A DNA stretch of 63,675 bases from Halanaerobium congolense (GTDB lineage Bacteria > Bacillota > Halanaerobiia > Halanaerobiales > Halanaerobiaceae). The notes beneath the pieces are model-generated. The model had not been told where the DNA came from, did not search any database, and saw nothing but the letters and a program-made list of their open reading frames with translations. The stretch covers positions 1-63,675 of the forward strand of contig NZ_SOEF01000016.1 in NCBI RefSeq assembly GCF_004366375.1, given 5' to 3'. Below are positions 8,335-17,578 of the stretch, piece by piece. Position numbers and translations under genes: made by a program. Position 1 is the first letter of the stretch, and every line of letters starts with the position of its first letter.

Positions 8335-9255
8335 TTAAATTATAACAGAAATTTTTTTATCTGAAATTTCAAAACTGGCGTCACAGAATCCAACAGATTC
8401 ACCGTCTAATTCTAACTTTACTTCCTCTGTTGTGATAATTTTAATTTCTTTAGCCTGGTGTGATTCGACTAAAGTATGTGAAAGATGATTTCCTTGATAA
8501 CCCTTAATCATGTTTAATATTATCCCTAATTTAGAAAAGTCTTTAAGCAATACTAAATTTAAACTGCTGCCATATAAATCTGCTTCTGGTGCAACTTTAA
8601 TTCCTCCCCCAAAATAATTACCATGGGCTATGACTGCAGTATTTGTTTTCCCCTGATAAATCAACTTGTTATCAGCTTCGATTTTCATCTCTTTATTTTG
8701 ATAATTAAATAAAACTGAAAAAATTTTTATAAGATAATTTAAACTTCCCGAAATCATCTTATTATCTTCATTTAATTTTTTAGCAACTTCAGCTCCCATA
8801 CCACAGTCAGCCACATTAAAAAAATATCTATTTTCTTTTTCCTGTTCTGAATTTGAAAATTCTGCTTCAATCACTTTGATCTTTCTGCTTTTTCCTCTTT
8901 TTATTAATTCTATAAATTTGCTAATTTCTTTAGGAAGATTTAAAGTCCTACTTAAATCTGATCCAGTTCCCTGGGCATAAATAATTAACTTTGCTTTAAG
9001 ATTTTTAGTTTTTGCTAAAAGCATACCATTAACTATCTCATTAACAGTCCCATCTCCCCCCACTGCTAGCAAATAATCATAATCTTTTTCTACAGCTTCT
9101 TTTGCAATTTTAACAGCATCACCAGGTTTTGTGGTAAATTTTTCGGTAAAATTTGCAAATTCATCTTTAAAATATTTGTTAATTTTTGGCCATCTTTTAG
9201 CAGTTTTACCTCCAGATGAAACTGGATTGATTACTGCCATTATTTTTTTCCCCAT
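8335..9255 (-). CDS. diacylglycerol kinase family lipid kinase
   Basis: A 306-residue member of the DagK/YegS family, soluble ATP-dependent lipid kinases that phosphorylate diacylglycerol or related lipids at the membrane. The nucleotide-binding GGDGT lies at residues 66-70 with the family context AVGGDGTVNEIVNGML, and NPVSSGGK near the N-terminus is the other conserved motif. The C-terminal beta-sandwich carries KVAPEADLYG and ELDGE. The usual length is about 300. A role in recycling diacylglycerol during lipid turnover is the family default. The true lipid cannot be deduced. Confidence 0.88.
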   Translation of the reverse strand: MGKKIMAVINPVSSGGKTAKRWPKINKYFKDEFANFTEKFTTKPGDAVKIAKEAVEKDYDYLLAVGGDGTVNEIVNGMLLAKTKNLKAKLIIYAQGTGSDLSRTLNLPKEISKFIELIKRGKSRKIKVIEAEFSNSEQEKENRYFFNVADCGMGAEVAKKLNEDNKMISGSLNYLIKIFSVLFNYQNKEMKIEADNKLIYQGKTNTAVIAHGNYFGGGIKVAPEADLYGSSLNLVLLKDFSKLGIILNMIKGYQGNHLSHTLVESHQAKEIKIITTEEVKLELDGESVGFCDASFEISDKKISVII

Positions 9256-9418
9256 AGTTTTCTCCTTAAATTATAAGATTAAGATTTTAGTAAGTTCTTT
9301 TGATAAAGCTAAGTATTTTTGTTATGATTATTTTAATTATAATTGTTGTAGTTAACAAATTCAAGTTTTAAATAACTAAGAGGCAAAATGAAAAAAGAAA
9401 ATTCGAATTCAATAATTG

Positions 9419-9460
9419 AAAATAAAAAGAGAAGCCTTATTAAATTTGAATTAAGGCTCC
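9419..9460 (-). terminator. terminator of the exonuclease III gene
   Basis: On the minus strand a 9-bp stem with one G-U pair (9452-9460 with 9431-9439) is followed by TCTTTTTATTTT. It lies 20 bp past the xth stop codon. Confidence 0.85.
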
Positions 9461-9479
9461 TCGTCTATTTTTATCTATT

Positions 9480-10253
9480 TTATTCCAGATCTAGAGTAAT
9501 TGTTACCGGACAGTGATCAGATCCCATTACATCAGTTAAAATATCTGCATTTTGCAGTTTATCTTCAAGTCCTTCCGAAATAAAGTGATAATCTATTCTC
9601 CAGCCTGCATCTCTCTCACGAGCTCGGGTTCTATAACTCCACCAAGAATAAGTTTCTTTATCTGGATGAAAATATCGATAGGTATCAATATAACCATGCT
9701 CTTCTAACTTATCAAGCCATTCTCTTTCAATCGGCATAAAACCAGATGTTTTAGTATTGGAATCCGGATCATGTAGATCAATTGGATGATGAGCAGTATT
9801 ATAGTCACCACAGACAACAATTTCTTTTCCATTTTTTCTTAAATCTTCACAGTACTCTAAAGCAGCATCATAAAAATCTAATTTATAGTTCAATCTTTCT
9901 TTACTTCGCTTCCCATTAGGAAAATATATGTTTAGAAGATAAAAATCTTCATATTCTGCTGCTATAACTCTACCTTCCCGATCAAATCTTTTAATACCAA
10001 GACCATGCCAAACATCAAGTGGCTTTTTCTTAGTATATAATGCTACACCACTATATCCCTTTTTTTCACCAAAGGTAAAATAGGAATGATAGCCTTTAAT
10101 CTCTCTCAACTTATCTTTTAACTGATGATCCTGAATTCTAATTTCCTGAAGCCCCAAAACATCTGGCTGCTCTTCTTCAATCCAATCTAAAAAACCTTTT
10201 CTTTTCACAGCTCTAATTCCATTAACATTCCATGAATAAATTCTCATCAACAT
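9480..10253 (-). CDS. xth: exodeoxyribonuclease III / AP endonuclease
   Basis: A 257-residue Mg2+-dependent exonuclease III family enzyme that incises abasic sites and trims 3' ends in base excision repair. The metal ligand Glu lies in LQEIRI, the catalytic Asp-Asn pair in GDYNTAHHPIDL, and the terminal motif is GSDHCP. I start at ATG 10253 (MLMRIYSWN) because GGAG lies 9 nt upstream. ATG 10247 is equally possible, and a TTG frame extends to 10268 but would overlap the ribosome site. The gene is monocistronic with its own terminator. Confidence 0.92.
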   Translation of the reverse strand: MLMRIYSWNVNGIRAVKRKGFLDWIEEEQPDVLGLQEIRIQDHQLKDKLREIKGYHSYFTFGEKKGYSGVALYTKKKPLDVWHGLGIKRFDREGRVIAAEYEDFYLLNIYFPNGKRSKERLNYKLDFYDAALEYCEDLRKNGKEIVVCGDYNTAHHPIDLHDPDSNTKTSGFMPIEREWLDKLEEHGYIDTYRYFHPDKETYSWWSYRTRARERDAGWRIDYHFISEGLEDKLQNADILTDVMGSDHCPVTITLDLE

Positions 10254-10332
10254 CCATCCTTTCTCCAATTATCAATCACAATTCTTTCTATCTTAAATAA
10301 ATTCTTTAATAAGTATTTTAAGATACTAACTA

Positions 10333-11787
10333 CTAGATGTCTCTTTCATAAATTCTTTGAACTTCATCAAATTCAGCTAGTACCTCTTTATTTTTTTGAG
10401 TATATATTTTATTACCAATCATAATTACAATTACATTAACCAAAAATCCTGGCACTATCTCATATAAAGTACTGCCTAAACCACTTTCTTTCCAATAAAT
10501 TAAAGTGATAGTTCCTAAAAGCATTCCCGTTAAAACAGATCGCCAGGATGTTTTTCTTGAAAATAAAGCAAATAAAACAACCGGACCAAAAGCAGCACCT
10601 AAACCTGCCCAAGCGTAAGATACAAGACCTAAAACACTATTATTAGGGTTTAAGGCGAGTATAAAGGCAATTACTGCAATTATAATCACAAAAGCTCTAC
10701 CCGCCCACATTTTTTCGGATTCACTGGCTTCTCTGGATACAATTTTATTATAAAAATCTTCAGTTAAAGTTGAAGAAGAAACTAAAAGCTGTGAATCGAT
10801 AGTGGACATAATTGCAGATAAAATAGCAGCTAATAAAATTCCGCCTATCCAGGGATTAAATATTTCTGCTATCATTTCTATAAAAACTTTTTCACTATCT
10901 GCTATATTGGGAAACATAGGTACTGCAATAATACCAACAAAAACTGCAGCAGTTAAAGAAATAGCTACCCAAATAACGGCAATTTTGCGAGCAGAGGCTA
11001 CCTTTTTGATAGTATCAATCCCCATAAAACGAGCTAAAATATGAGGCTGACCAAAATAACCAAGCCCCCAGGCTGCTGCAGAAATAACAGCTGCAAATGT
11101 AAAACCTTCCGGCATTAATGATAAAGAAACACCGTTTTCTGCTGTCATTTCAATTATAGAACCCATTCCTCCGATCTCACCATAAGCGATTGTAGGAACT
11201 ATAGTAATTGCAAAAAACATTAAAATCCCCTGGAAAAAATCTGTCCAGGATACAGCCATGAACCCTCCTAAAAAAGTATATGAAACAATTGCCAGGCCGC
11301 CAAATATAACAGCTAATTTATATTCTATATTAAATAATGATTCAAATAACTTACCTGAAGCCACCAGGCCTGAAGCAGAATAAATAGTAAAAAATAATAA
11401 AATTATTGCTGCAGAAATAATTCTCAGCAGACCTGTTGAATCTCCAAATCTTTTTTCAAAAAATGATGGCAAAGTCATTGAGTTAGTTTTTTCTGTATAT
11501 ACTCTTAAACGGGCAGCTACATATTTCCAGTTCAAAACTGTCCCGATAAAAAGACCAATAGCAATCCAAGCCTGACTTATTCCTCCCAGGTAAACAGCTC
11601 CTGGTAATCCCATCAAAAGCCATCCGCTCATATCACTGGCCTGCGCAGAGAGTGCAGTAACCCAGCTTCCCATTGCTCTACCACCAATTAGATAATCTTC
11701 TAAACTGGCAGTTTTCTTATAAAAATAAACTCCTATTCCCATCAAAAAAACTAAATAAACTGAAAAAGACGTTATTGTTGCTGACAT
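10333..11787 (-). CDS. putP: PutP-type sodium/proline symporter (SSS family)
   Basis: A 484-residue carrier of the sodium:solute symporter family, close to PutP in length and pattern with about 13 hydrophobic segments. The N-terminal YKKTASLEDYLIGGRAMGSWVTALSAQASDMSGWLLMGLPG is the classical PutP Na+/substrate region, and ILSAIMSTIDSQLLVSSSTLTEDFY in the second half matches the helix 8-9 region of PutP. It probably imports proline as nutrient or osmolyte. Upstream on the same strand lies a 126-bp element shared with the transporter operon at 29.9 kb. Confidence 0.92.
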   Translation of the reverse strand: MSATITSFSVYLVFLMGIGVYFYKKTASLEDYLIGGRAMGSWVTALSAQASDMSGWLLMGLPGAVYLGGISQAWIAIGLFIGTVLNWKYVAARLRVYTEKTNSMTLPSFFEKRFGDSTGLLRIISAAIILLFFTIYSASGLVASGKLFESLFNIEYKLAVIFGGLAIVSYTFLGGFMAVSWTDFFQGILMFFAITIVPTIAYGEIGGMGSIIEMTAENGVSLSLMPEGFTFAAVISAAAWGLGYFGQPHILARFMGIDTIKKVASARKIAVIWVAISLTAAVFVGIIAVPMFPNIADSEKVFIEMIAEIFNPWIGGILLAAILSAIMSTIDSQLLVSSSTLTEDFYNKIVSREASESEKMWAGRAFVIIIAVIAFILALNPNNSVLGLVSYAWAGLGAAFGPVVLFALFSRKTSWRSVLTGMLLGTITLIYWKESGLGSTLYEIVPGFLVNVIVIMIGNKIYTQKNKEVLAEFDEVQRIYERDI

Positions 11788-11812
11788 TAATACTTCACTC
11801 CTATTTTCTTTT

Positions 11813-11938
11813 GAACAAAATGTCCTTCGGACAATCTGTAATATAGTAAGGTTAAATTTTGTTGATAGCGAAAATTATGAAACTATAAATATTATCCACA
11901 ACAAACCATCAGGTATAATTTCCTGGCTAATAAAAAAA
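11813..11938 (-). repeat. 126-bp dispersed element, copy A, upstream of putP
   Basis: Read on the minus strand, this stretch matches 29755-29880 at all but 2 of 126 positions. It begins with the U tract of the preceding terminator and ends 26 bp before the putP start. It holds a TTATCCACA word (11892-11900), an AATTTT/AAAATT stem, and a TGTCC-TTC-GGACA hairpin next to the gene. There are no target duplications and no open frame. It could be a shared promoter or leader element or a small mobile repeat. Confidence 0.9.
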
Positions 11939-11957
11939 TCAGCCTCAAAGCGGCTAA
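11932..11957 (-). terminator. terminator after pcm
   Basis: On the minus strand TTAGCC and GGCTGA form a 6-bp stem with one G-U pair, followed by ATTTTTTT. It is 12 bp past the pcm stop, and its T tract overlaps the start of the 126-bp element. Confidence 0.7.
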
Positions 11958-11968
11958 TTAAATAATTA

Positions 11969-12619
11969 TTATCTCCAGCTGTCTTTCCCAATTAGCGGTA
12001 CAAATCTAACATACTCAAGTTCTTTTGCTTTGATTTTTCCATTAAATTTCTTAGTTATAACTTTCAAACGTTGAACCTTATTTCTTTCACCAACAGGGAT
12101 AACTATTTTTCCACCAACTGACAGCTGGTCAATTAACTTTTGAGGAACATAGGGAGCAGCAGCTGAAACTAAAATTGAATCATATGGAGCAAATTCTTCC
12201 CAGCCTAAACTGCCATCTCCTAATTTAACTTTTATATTTTGATATCCTAATTTTTTTAATAACTCTTCAGCCTGTACAGCTAATTCTTCGATTCTTTCAA
12301 TAGTGTATACCTCAGCTGCTATTTCTGCCAGTAAAGCTGCAGCATAACCTGAGCCTGTACCAATTTCTAAAACACTATCAGTTTTTTCTATCTCTAATGC
12401 TTCAAGCATTACCGCCACAATATAAGGCTGACTAATTGTTTGACCAGCAGCAATCAGCTGTGCACCATCTGCATAAGCATATTTTTTATTGTTTTCGGGA
12501 AGAAATTTTTCCCTTTTTACTTTTTTAAAAGCTTCTAAAACTAGCTCATCATCTATGCCTCTTTTAACTAACTGTTCTTCAACCATCTGCTTGCGAAGTT
12601 GTTCAAAATCAATTCCCAT
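11969..12619 (-). CDS. pcm: protein-L-isoaspartate O-methyltransferase
   Basis: A 216-residue SAM-dependent methyltransferase that methylates isoaspartyl residues in damaged proteins so they can return to aspartate. SAM motif I is VLEIGTGSGYAAALLA. The PCMT hallmark AAGQTISQPYIVAVMLEAL precedes it, and a motif II/III region, APYDSILVSAAAPYVPQKLIDQL, follows. The length is normal for the family. It is followed by the terminator at 11932-11957, and the acyl-CoA ligase gene ends 33 bp upstream, so the two are probably cotranscribed. Confidence 0.95.
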   Translation of the reverse strand: MGIDFEQLRKQMVEEQLVKRGIDDELVLEAFKKVKREKFLPENNKKYAYADGAQLIAAGQTISQPYIVAVMLEALEIEKTDSVLEIGTGSGYAAALLAEIAAEVYTIERIEELAVQAEELLKKLGYQNIKVKLGDGSLGWEEFAPYDSILVSAAAPYVPQKLIDQLSVGGKIVIPVGERNKVQRLKVITKKFNGKIKAKELEYVRFVPLIGKDSWR

Positions 12620-12652
12620 AAACTTTCACCTCCGCTTTTGACTTCCCACTTG

Positions 12653-14158
12653 TTAATCTGAAAGATCACTTAAGGATTTTTTGTCAATTTTACCGGTAGC
12701 ATTTTTAGGCAGTTCATCTAAAAAATCTACCAATTTAGGCACTTTATAATTTGCAAAATACTTCATGCAGTATTTTTGAATTTCTCTTTCGGTAGCACTT
12801 TCACCATCTCTTAATACAATCACAGCCTTTGGTATTTCACCCCGAAGTTCATCCTTAGTTGCTACAACTGCAGCTTCTCTAATTTTCGGATGTTTGTAAA
12901 GTTGTTCTTCAATTTCCCGAGGATAAACATTCATTCCCCCAACATTTATCATATCTTTTTTACGATCAACTATATAGACATAACCATCTTCATCCATTTT
13001 ACCTAAATCACCAGTATGCAGCCAGCCGCCGCGTAATGCTTTTTTTGTAGCTTCAGGCATTTTGTAATAACCTTTCATTACATTTTCTCCCTTTACTGTA
13101 ATCTCACCAATTTCACCAATTGGTACTTCATTATCATTTTCATCAACAATTTTAACCTCTGTTTTTGGTATTGGAAGTCCTACTGATCCAGACTTTCTTG
13201 CTCCATCCACAGGATTTACATAAGCTACAGGTGAAGTTTCTGTAGGACCATTTCCTTCCAAAATTTTAACATTAAAAGTTTTTTCGAAATCTTCCATTGT
13301 CTGCTTCGGCATTGCTGCTCCACCAGATATACATAAATTAAGATGTGATAAATCGTAATTATCTTTATTTTTTACATTTAAAAGAGCAGAATACATAGTT
13401 GGAACTCCAGCAAAAAATGTCACATTTTGCTCCTGGATTATTTTTAATACAGTTTCAGGTAAAAACTTATCGATAATAACAATTTCCGCACCTAAAAATA
13501 ACGGCATTAAAATACAGACAGTTTCAGCAAAAGCATGAAACATCGGCAGTACACAAATATATCGGTCACTGTCATCTACTTTTAAATATTCAATTGTTTT
13601 TTGAGTATCAAAAATTAAATTGTGATGGGTCAACATTGCTCCTTTTGGTTGGCCTGTAGTGCCTGAAGTATATAAACAGGCTGCTGTATATTCCTGATCT
13701 ATATTTTTTAGTTTAGGTAGACTTGTTTTTTTGTTTTTAAATTCTGACAGGAGTAAATAATTGTCTGATTTTTCTCCATCAACTAGAATTATATTTTCTA
13801 AATGATCTAAATCGCATTTTTGAATTAAAGGCAAAAACTTTTTGGAAGTAATTACAGCTTTAGCTTCAGAATTATTTAAAATATATTCTACTGCTGGTGT
13901 TTTAAAACTTATATTCAGAGGAACCATAGTAGCTCCCGATTTAATAACACCTACATAAGAAATTAAAAATTCAATGCTGTTTGACAGCATAATACTTACC
14001 ATATCTGATGTCTTTATACCTAAGTCAATTAAACCATGTGCTAGCTGATTACTTTCCTTCTCAAGCTGAATGTAAGTAATTTTTTGATCATCTAATACGG
14101 CTGCCAGCTTTTCTTGTTTTTCATTTGCAGTTTTAGAAATTATATCGCCTAATAACAA
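12653..14158 (-). CDS. acyl-CoA synthetase (AMP-forming), fatty-acid CoA ligase type
   Basis: A 501-residue member of the ANL superfamily that activates a carboxylic acid with ATP and then transfers it to CoA. The AMP-binding P-loop is YTSGTTGQPKGAM, followed by the adenylate motif GNGPTETSPV, the GWLHTGDLG motif, the hinge IVDRKKDMI, and the C-terminal lysine region LPKNATGKIDKKSL. The pattern resembles long- or medium-chain fatty acid ligases, but chain length cannot be read. The start is TTG behind GGAGG at 8-nt spacing. Confidence 0.88.
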   Translation of the reverse strand: MLLGDIISKTANEKQEKLAAVLDDQKITYIQLEKESNQLAHGLIDLGIKTSDMVSIMLSNSIEFLISYVGVIKSGATMVPLNISFKTPAVEYILNNSEAKAVITSKKFLPLIQKCDLDHLENIILVDGEKSDNYLLLSEFKNKKTSLPKLKNIDQEYTAACLYTSGTTGQPKGAMLTHHNLIFDTQKTIEYLKVDDSDRYICVLPMFHAFAETVCILMPLFLGAEIVIIDKFLPETVLKIIQEQNVTFFAGVPTMYSALLNVKNKDNYDLSHLNLCISGGAAMPKQTMEDFEKTFNVKILEGNGPTETSPVAYVNPVDGARKSGSVGLPIPKTEVKIVDENDNEVPIGEIGEITVKGENVMKGYYKMPEATKKALRGGWLHTGDLGKMDEDGYVYIVDRKKDMINVGGMNVYPREIEEQLYKHPKIREAAVVATKDELRGEIPKAVIVLRDGESATEREIQKYCMKYFANYKVPKLVDFLDELPKNATGKIDKKSLSDLSD

Positions 14159-14222
14159 TTAAATTACCTCCTAATATTTTAAGTCTTTGCTTGATTCTAT
14201 TTTTAATTAATAAATAATTAAA

Positions 14223-15179
14223 TTACCAGGTAACATGAAACCCTCTGCTGTCAATGTGTAAAAAAGGACCTCTTACACCATTGCCCTTATAGCTGCTTAG
14301 TCCACCCTGCAGCTGAGAAAACTTTTCATTTTGATCAAATTTAACAGCTAATTCAAAAAGTATATTTGAGTCATAAATATTTGATTTTCCATCTTCGTTT
14401 AAGTCATCCATCCACTGATTCCCAGTGTTATCAATATAAATATCTGCCGCATCTCCAAATAAATGGCGGCTGAAATTAGTGTTATTACCTAATTTTTTAT
14501 TAAAATATGGACTGCGGTAAACACTTACAATACCAAAGGTATCTGCCTTATAACCGGCTTTATTTACTTCCTCTAAAAAGTACTCTAGTTTTAAAAGCAG
14601 AGATTCCTGCAGTACTATGTATTGAGGAAATTTAGTACTCTGTCTAGTTACAAATTGCTCCATTGTAAAATGTGGTGTTAGATTAAGATTTAAAAGTGAT
14701 TCTTCGATTTTTAAAAATCCAACTGGTTTTGAATAATATTTCTGTTTATCAGCTGTAATTTTTGGATAATAGCCAATTTTAAAACCATCTAAATATTGAC
14801 CATTCTTTTTTTCAGCTGGATGAAGAACAAAAACATTTAAATTGATTTCTGATCCAGATCCTCTGCTTCCTTTTTTCTTTATTTTTACTGGATAATGACC
14901 GCTTTTAGCGGGAGCCTGCCATTTAAATGATTTTGTATTTTCAAATTTTTTACCACTTAGTTCAATTATATATTTTTGACCTCTATCTTTTTCAGCTATA
15001 TAAATTTCAATTCCTTCCCGTGGCATAACAAAAATGCTAAATGTTTTTAAAGGAATTTCGAAATCATCATAGACTATTGAAAAATCTGCATGTTCTTTAG
15101 TAAAAGCAGCTGCATTAAGTGAAAAACTACTAATTAAAATTAAAACTACAAGTGTTGCTAAAGCTAATTTTTTTTCCAT
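14223..15179 (-). CDS. secreted M15-like zinc peptidase
   Basis: A 318-residue protein with a signal peptide (about residues 1-25, ending LNAAA), a beta-rich region of about 100 residues, and a C-terminal domain of the M15/D-Ala-D-Ala carboxypeptidase fold. Likely zinc ligands are the His and Asp of NFSRHLFGDAADIYID and the His of FLHIDSRGFH. VSVYRSPYFNKKLG carries the usual Arg. A DLNEDGKSNIYDSN segment looks like a calcium-binding loop of dockerin/EF-hand type. It lies next to an L,D-transpeptidase gene, so a role in peptidoglycan trimming is likely. The exact bond cut is unknown. Confidence 0.78.
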   Translation of the reverse strand: MEKKLALATLVVLILISSFSLNAAAFTKEHADFSIVYDDFEIPLKTFSIFVMPREGIEIYIAEKDRGQKYIIELSGKKFENTKSFKWQAPAKSGHYPVKIKKKGSRGSGSEINLNVFVLHPAEKKNGQYLDGFKIGYYPKITADKQKYYSKPVGFLKIEESLLNLNLTPHFTMEQFVTRQSTKFPQYIVLQESLLLKLEYFLEEVNKAGYKADTFGIVSVYRSPYFNKKLGNNTNFSRHLFGDAADIYIDNTGNQWMDDLNEDGKSNIYDSNILFELAVKFDQNEKFSQLQGGLSSYKGNGVRGPFLHIDSRGFHVTW

Positions 15180-15275
15180 TATTTATAATTTTACTCCTTA
15201 AAATTAGTATTTAAACTATTAATATATATTTTATTCTATCAAAGATTCAAATTTAAAATCAAAGCACAAATCTAC

Positions 15276-16907
15276 TTAAAAATATTCTTCAATTATTTTT
15301 TGATCTCTTTTATAAATATCTTCTCTGAAATTTAACCTTCCAAAAGAATCTATCCAGGCAGTATTGTACTGGAGATAAATTTTAATCGGGTTTTTCAGAT
15401 AAACAGTTTTTTCCTTGTCATTTTCCATTTCTTCTTCTATATTTTCTCGGTTCCACTTTTCCTGATCATTTAATAAATATTCAGCTAAATCTATTGGCTT
15501 TTCTATTCTAATACAGCCAGAACTAAAGCCTCTTTCGTTTTCAGAAAATAAATAACGACCTGGAGTGTCATGTAAATAAATACTAAATTTATTCGGAAAC
15601 ATAAATTTTATTCTTCCTAAAGCATTATTATCACCTGGGTTTTGCCGCAGTAGATAATTAAAATTATCTTCATCAATTTTTGGCCAGTTAACTTCTGCCG
15701 GATCAATTTCTTCTAATTTGTTATTACCTGTATACTGAAATAAAGAATAATTGTTTTCTTTAAGATAACTATAATCTTCTTTAATTAAAGGCAGTTTATC
15801 TTCTACAGCAATCGATTTAGGTACATACCAGTAGGGATTTATTACAAGATATTTTATAGTATCACTAAAAACAGGTGTGCTTCGCTGTTCTTTACCAACA
15901 ATTGTTTTCATCTGCATAATAACCTGATTATCTTCATACAATTTCAAATTGTAATCTGCAATATTTACATAAATATAGCGGCTTCCTAAATTCTCAGGCA
16001 GCCAGCGCCAGCGCTCCATATTAATAATTAATTGCTTTATTCTATACTCTAATGGTATATTTAGTGCTGTAAAAGTTTTCTTACCAACAACCCCATCACT
16101 TTTCAAACCATTATCAAGTTGAAATTGCTGCACTGCCCATTTTACATTCTGATTAAATTGGTCTTTATATTTTAACCCTTCTATATTTAAATAGTTCCTT
16201 GCATCTAAATTTTTAATTAACTGTGAAACTCTAATCCCTGCTGCACCAATTCCCAGAGATTCTCCTAGTTCAATTTTGGGCCAAGCTTCTATTTTACCAG
16301 AATCTCTATAATAAGCTAATTTCTCTTTTAATTGCTCATAATTATCTGTTTTTGGTAGTTGATTATTTATAGCTTTAGATATTTCAATTTTTTCGTTTGT
16401 TAAATAGCTAAGAAGTTTTTGAGCCTCCAAACTTTCAGCCTGATAATTGTAATCATCAATTATAATTTCAGCATCAATTTTTCCATTTAAATAATCGGAG
16501 GCAAGACTTAAATAAGCATTAGTTAATAAAATATCCATCAATGCCCTTTTATCAAGGTGTTCCTCAGAAAATAAAGAATCTTCATTAATACAGCTTTCAA
16601 TTATAGCTAAATGATAATCAGAAGGATTTAAGCCTTCAAAATAGCTATTTTTTATCTCTTTAATTAAAGATTTGGGATCATTTTTTAATTTTTCTTCTCC
16701 AAACCAAATTGATCGGTGATGTCTTTGATCATAAAATTCAATTAGCTCCTGATAAAAGCCGACATTTTCACCTTCAGGAAAATGACCTTCATATTCCTCA
16801 ATTACAAGCAAATGATTTCTAATTGACATAGCTAGCTCACTTTGAGCTGCTGCATTTAAATTAAAAATTAAAACCATAAATAAAAAAACTAATAATATTT
16901 TTTTCAA
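15276..16907 (-). CDS. YcbB-type L,D-transpeptidase
   Basis: A 543-residue exported murein L,D-transpeptidase that would form 3-3 cross-links in peptidoglycan. It has a signal peptide (about 1-21), a scaffold region with YFEGLNPSDYHL typical of YcbB, a peptidoglycan-binding domain (about 225-280, VRQ/VKWAVQQFQLDNGLKSDGVVGKKTF-like) and a YkuD catalytic domain (about 300-480). The active site reads HDTPGRYLF, then RGFSSGCIRI with the nucleophilic Cys. The length fits YcbB relatives. It starts at TTG behind AGGTGG. The MarR gene lies 22 bp upstream and the M15-like peptidase gene follows. Confidence 0.88.
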   Translation of the reverse strand: MKKILLVFLFMVLIFNLNAAAQSELAMSIRNHLLVIEEYEGHFPEGENVGFYQELIEFYDQRHHRSIWFGEEKLKNDPKSLIKEIKNSYFEGLNPSDYHLAIIESCINEDSLFSEEHLDKRALMDILLTNAYLSLASDYLNGKIDAEIIIDDYNYQAESLEAQKLLSYLTNEKIEISKAINNQLPKTDNYEQLKEKLAYYRDSGKIEAWPKIELGESLGIGAAGIRVSQLIKNLDARNYLNIEGLKYKDQFNQNVKWAVQQFQLDNGLKSDGVVGKKTFTALNIPLEYRIKQLIINMERWRWLPENLGSRYIYVNIADYNLKLYEDNQVIMQMKTIVGKEQRSTPVFSDTIKYLVINPYWYVPKSIAVEDKLPLIKEDYSYLKENNYSLFQYTGNNKLEEIDPAEVNWPKIDEDNFNYLLRQNPGDNNALGRIKFMFPNKFSIYLHDTPGRYLFSENERGFSSGCIRIEKPIDLAEYLLNDQEKWNRENIEEEMENDKEKTVYLKNPIKIYLQYNTAWIDSFGRLNFREDIYKRDQKIIEEYF

Positions 16908-16929
16908 ATTTTTCCACCTGCTCCTTTAT

Positions 16930-17361
16930 TTAATAAATCTCTTCTATTTTATTTAATAGATTTTCTAAAAGAGAAGCTAATTCGACTGCTGAATCCTCCA
17001 TCCCAGCCAGAGCCTGCTTCATAAAATCCTGTCTCTGTTTTAATAAATCTTTCATTATTTTGTTACCGTCATCAGTAATTTCCAACAAAACAACTCTTCT
17101 GTCATTAGCATCTCGTCTTCTTTTAACAAGACCAGCCTCATAAAGATAATCAACAATTACTGTGACAGTACTATTTGCCATATGTAATTCTTCATGGATA
17201 TCTCCCATGCTTACTGGCTCAGATTCTAAAATTACTCTTAAAACATGAAACCTACCTAATGTTAAATTGTAACATTTTAAATGATCTTTAGTATATTCAT
17301 TTAAATATTTAGCTATATTCCTTATTTTTGCTTCTATTTTATTATTTATTTCATTTCCCAT
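16930..17361 (-). CDS. MarR family transcriptional regulator
   Basis: A 143-residue winged-helix dimeric regulator. The recognition region is MGDIHEELHMANSTVTVIVDYLYEAGLVKRRRDANDRRVVLLEITDDGNKIM, with the conserved DxRxxR wing (DANDRR). The length is normal. It is the first gene ahead of the cell-wall genes and lies next to the ORP-like cluster transcribed toward it. Which of the two groups it controls is not settled. The pseudo-palindromes near the cluster promoters fit a MarR site. Confidence 0.9.
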   Translation of the reverse strand: MGNEINNKIEAKIRNIAKYLNEYTKDHLKCYNLTLGRFHVLRVILESEPVSMGDIHEELHMANSTVTVIVDYLYEAGLVKRRRDANDRRVVLLEITDDGNKIMKDLLKQRQDFMKQALAGMEDSAVELASLLENLLNKIEEIY

Positions 17362-17483
17362 ATCAATAACCTCACCTATTATCTAGTTTTGAAAAATCAA
17401 TCCAATAGTTACTGATATTATATAATAATTTAGCTCTAAAAACAAGAATTTCAGTTAACCCCAAAACTTATTTTACACTAACA

Positions 17484-17517
17484 GTGAACCTCACCATCCA
17501 AATAAAACATTTGGATG
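17484..17517 (-). repeat. solitary IS605-type right-end sequence
   Basis: Read on the minus strand, a perfect 9-bp hairpin (17495-17503 with 17509-17517) is followed directly by GGTGAGGTTCAC. The same last 12 bases end the tnpB element at 63139-63150. No transposase gene is here, so it is a relic or a stand-alone right end. Confidence 0.6.
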
Positions 17518-17539
17518 CAGTTTTCTTGCCACCTTACAT

Positions 17540-17567
17540 AAAAAAGAGCTTCCATTAGGAAGCCCTT
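17540..17567 (-). terminator. terminator after the DUF5320 gene
   Basis: On the minus strand GGGCTTCC (17558-17565) and GGAAGCTC (17546-17553) form an 8-bp stem with a TAAT loop, followed by TTTTTT. It ends the ORP-like cluster transcript. Confidence 0.9.
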
Positions 17568-17578
17568 AGTCTCATGTT

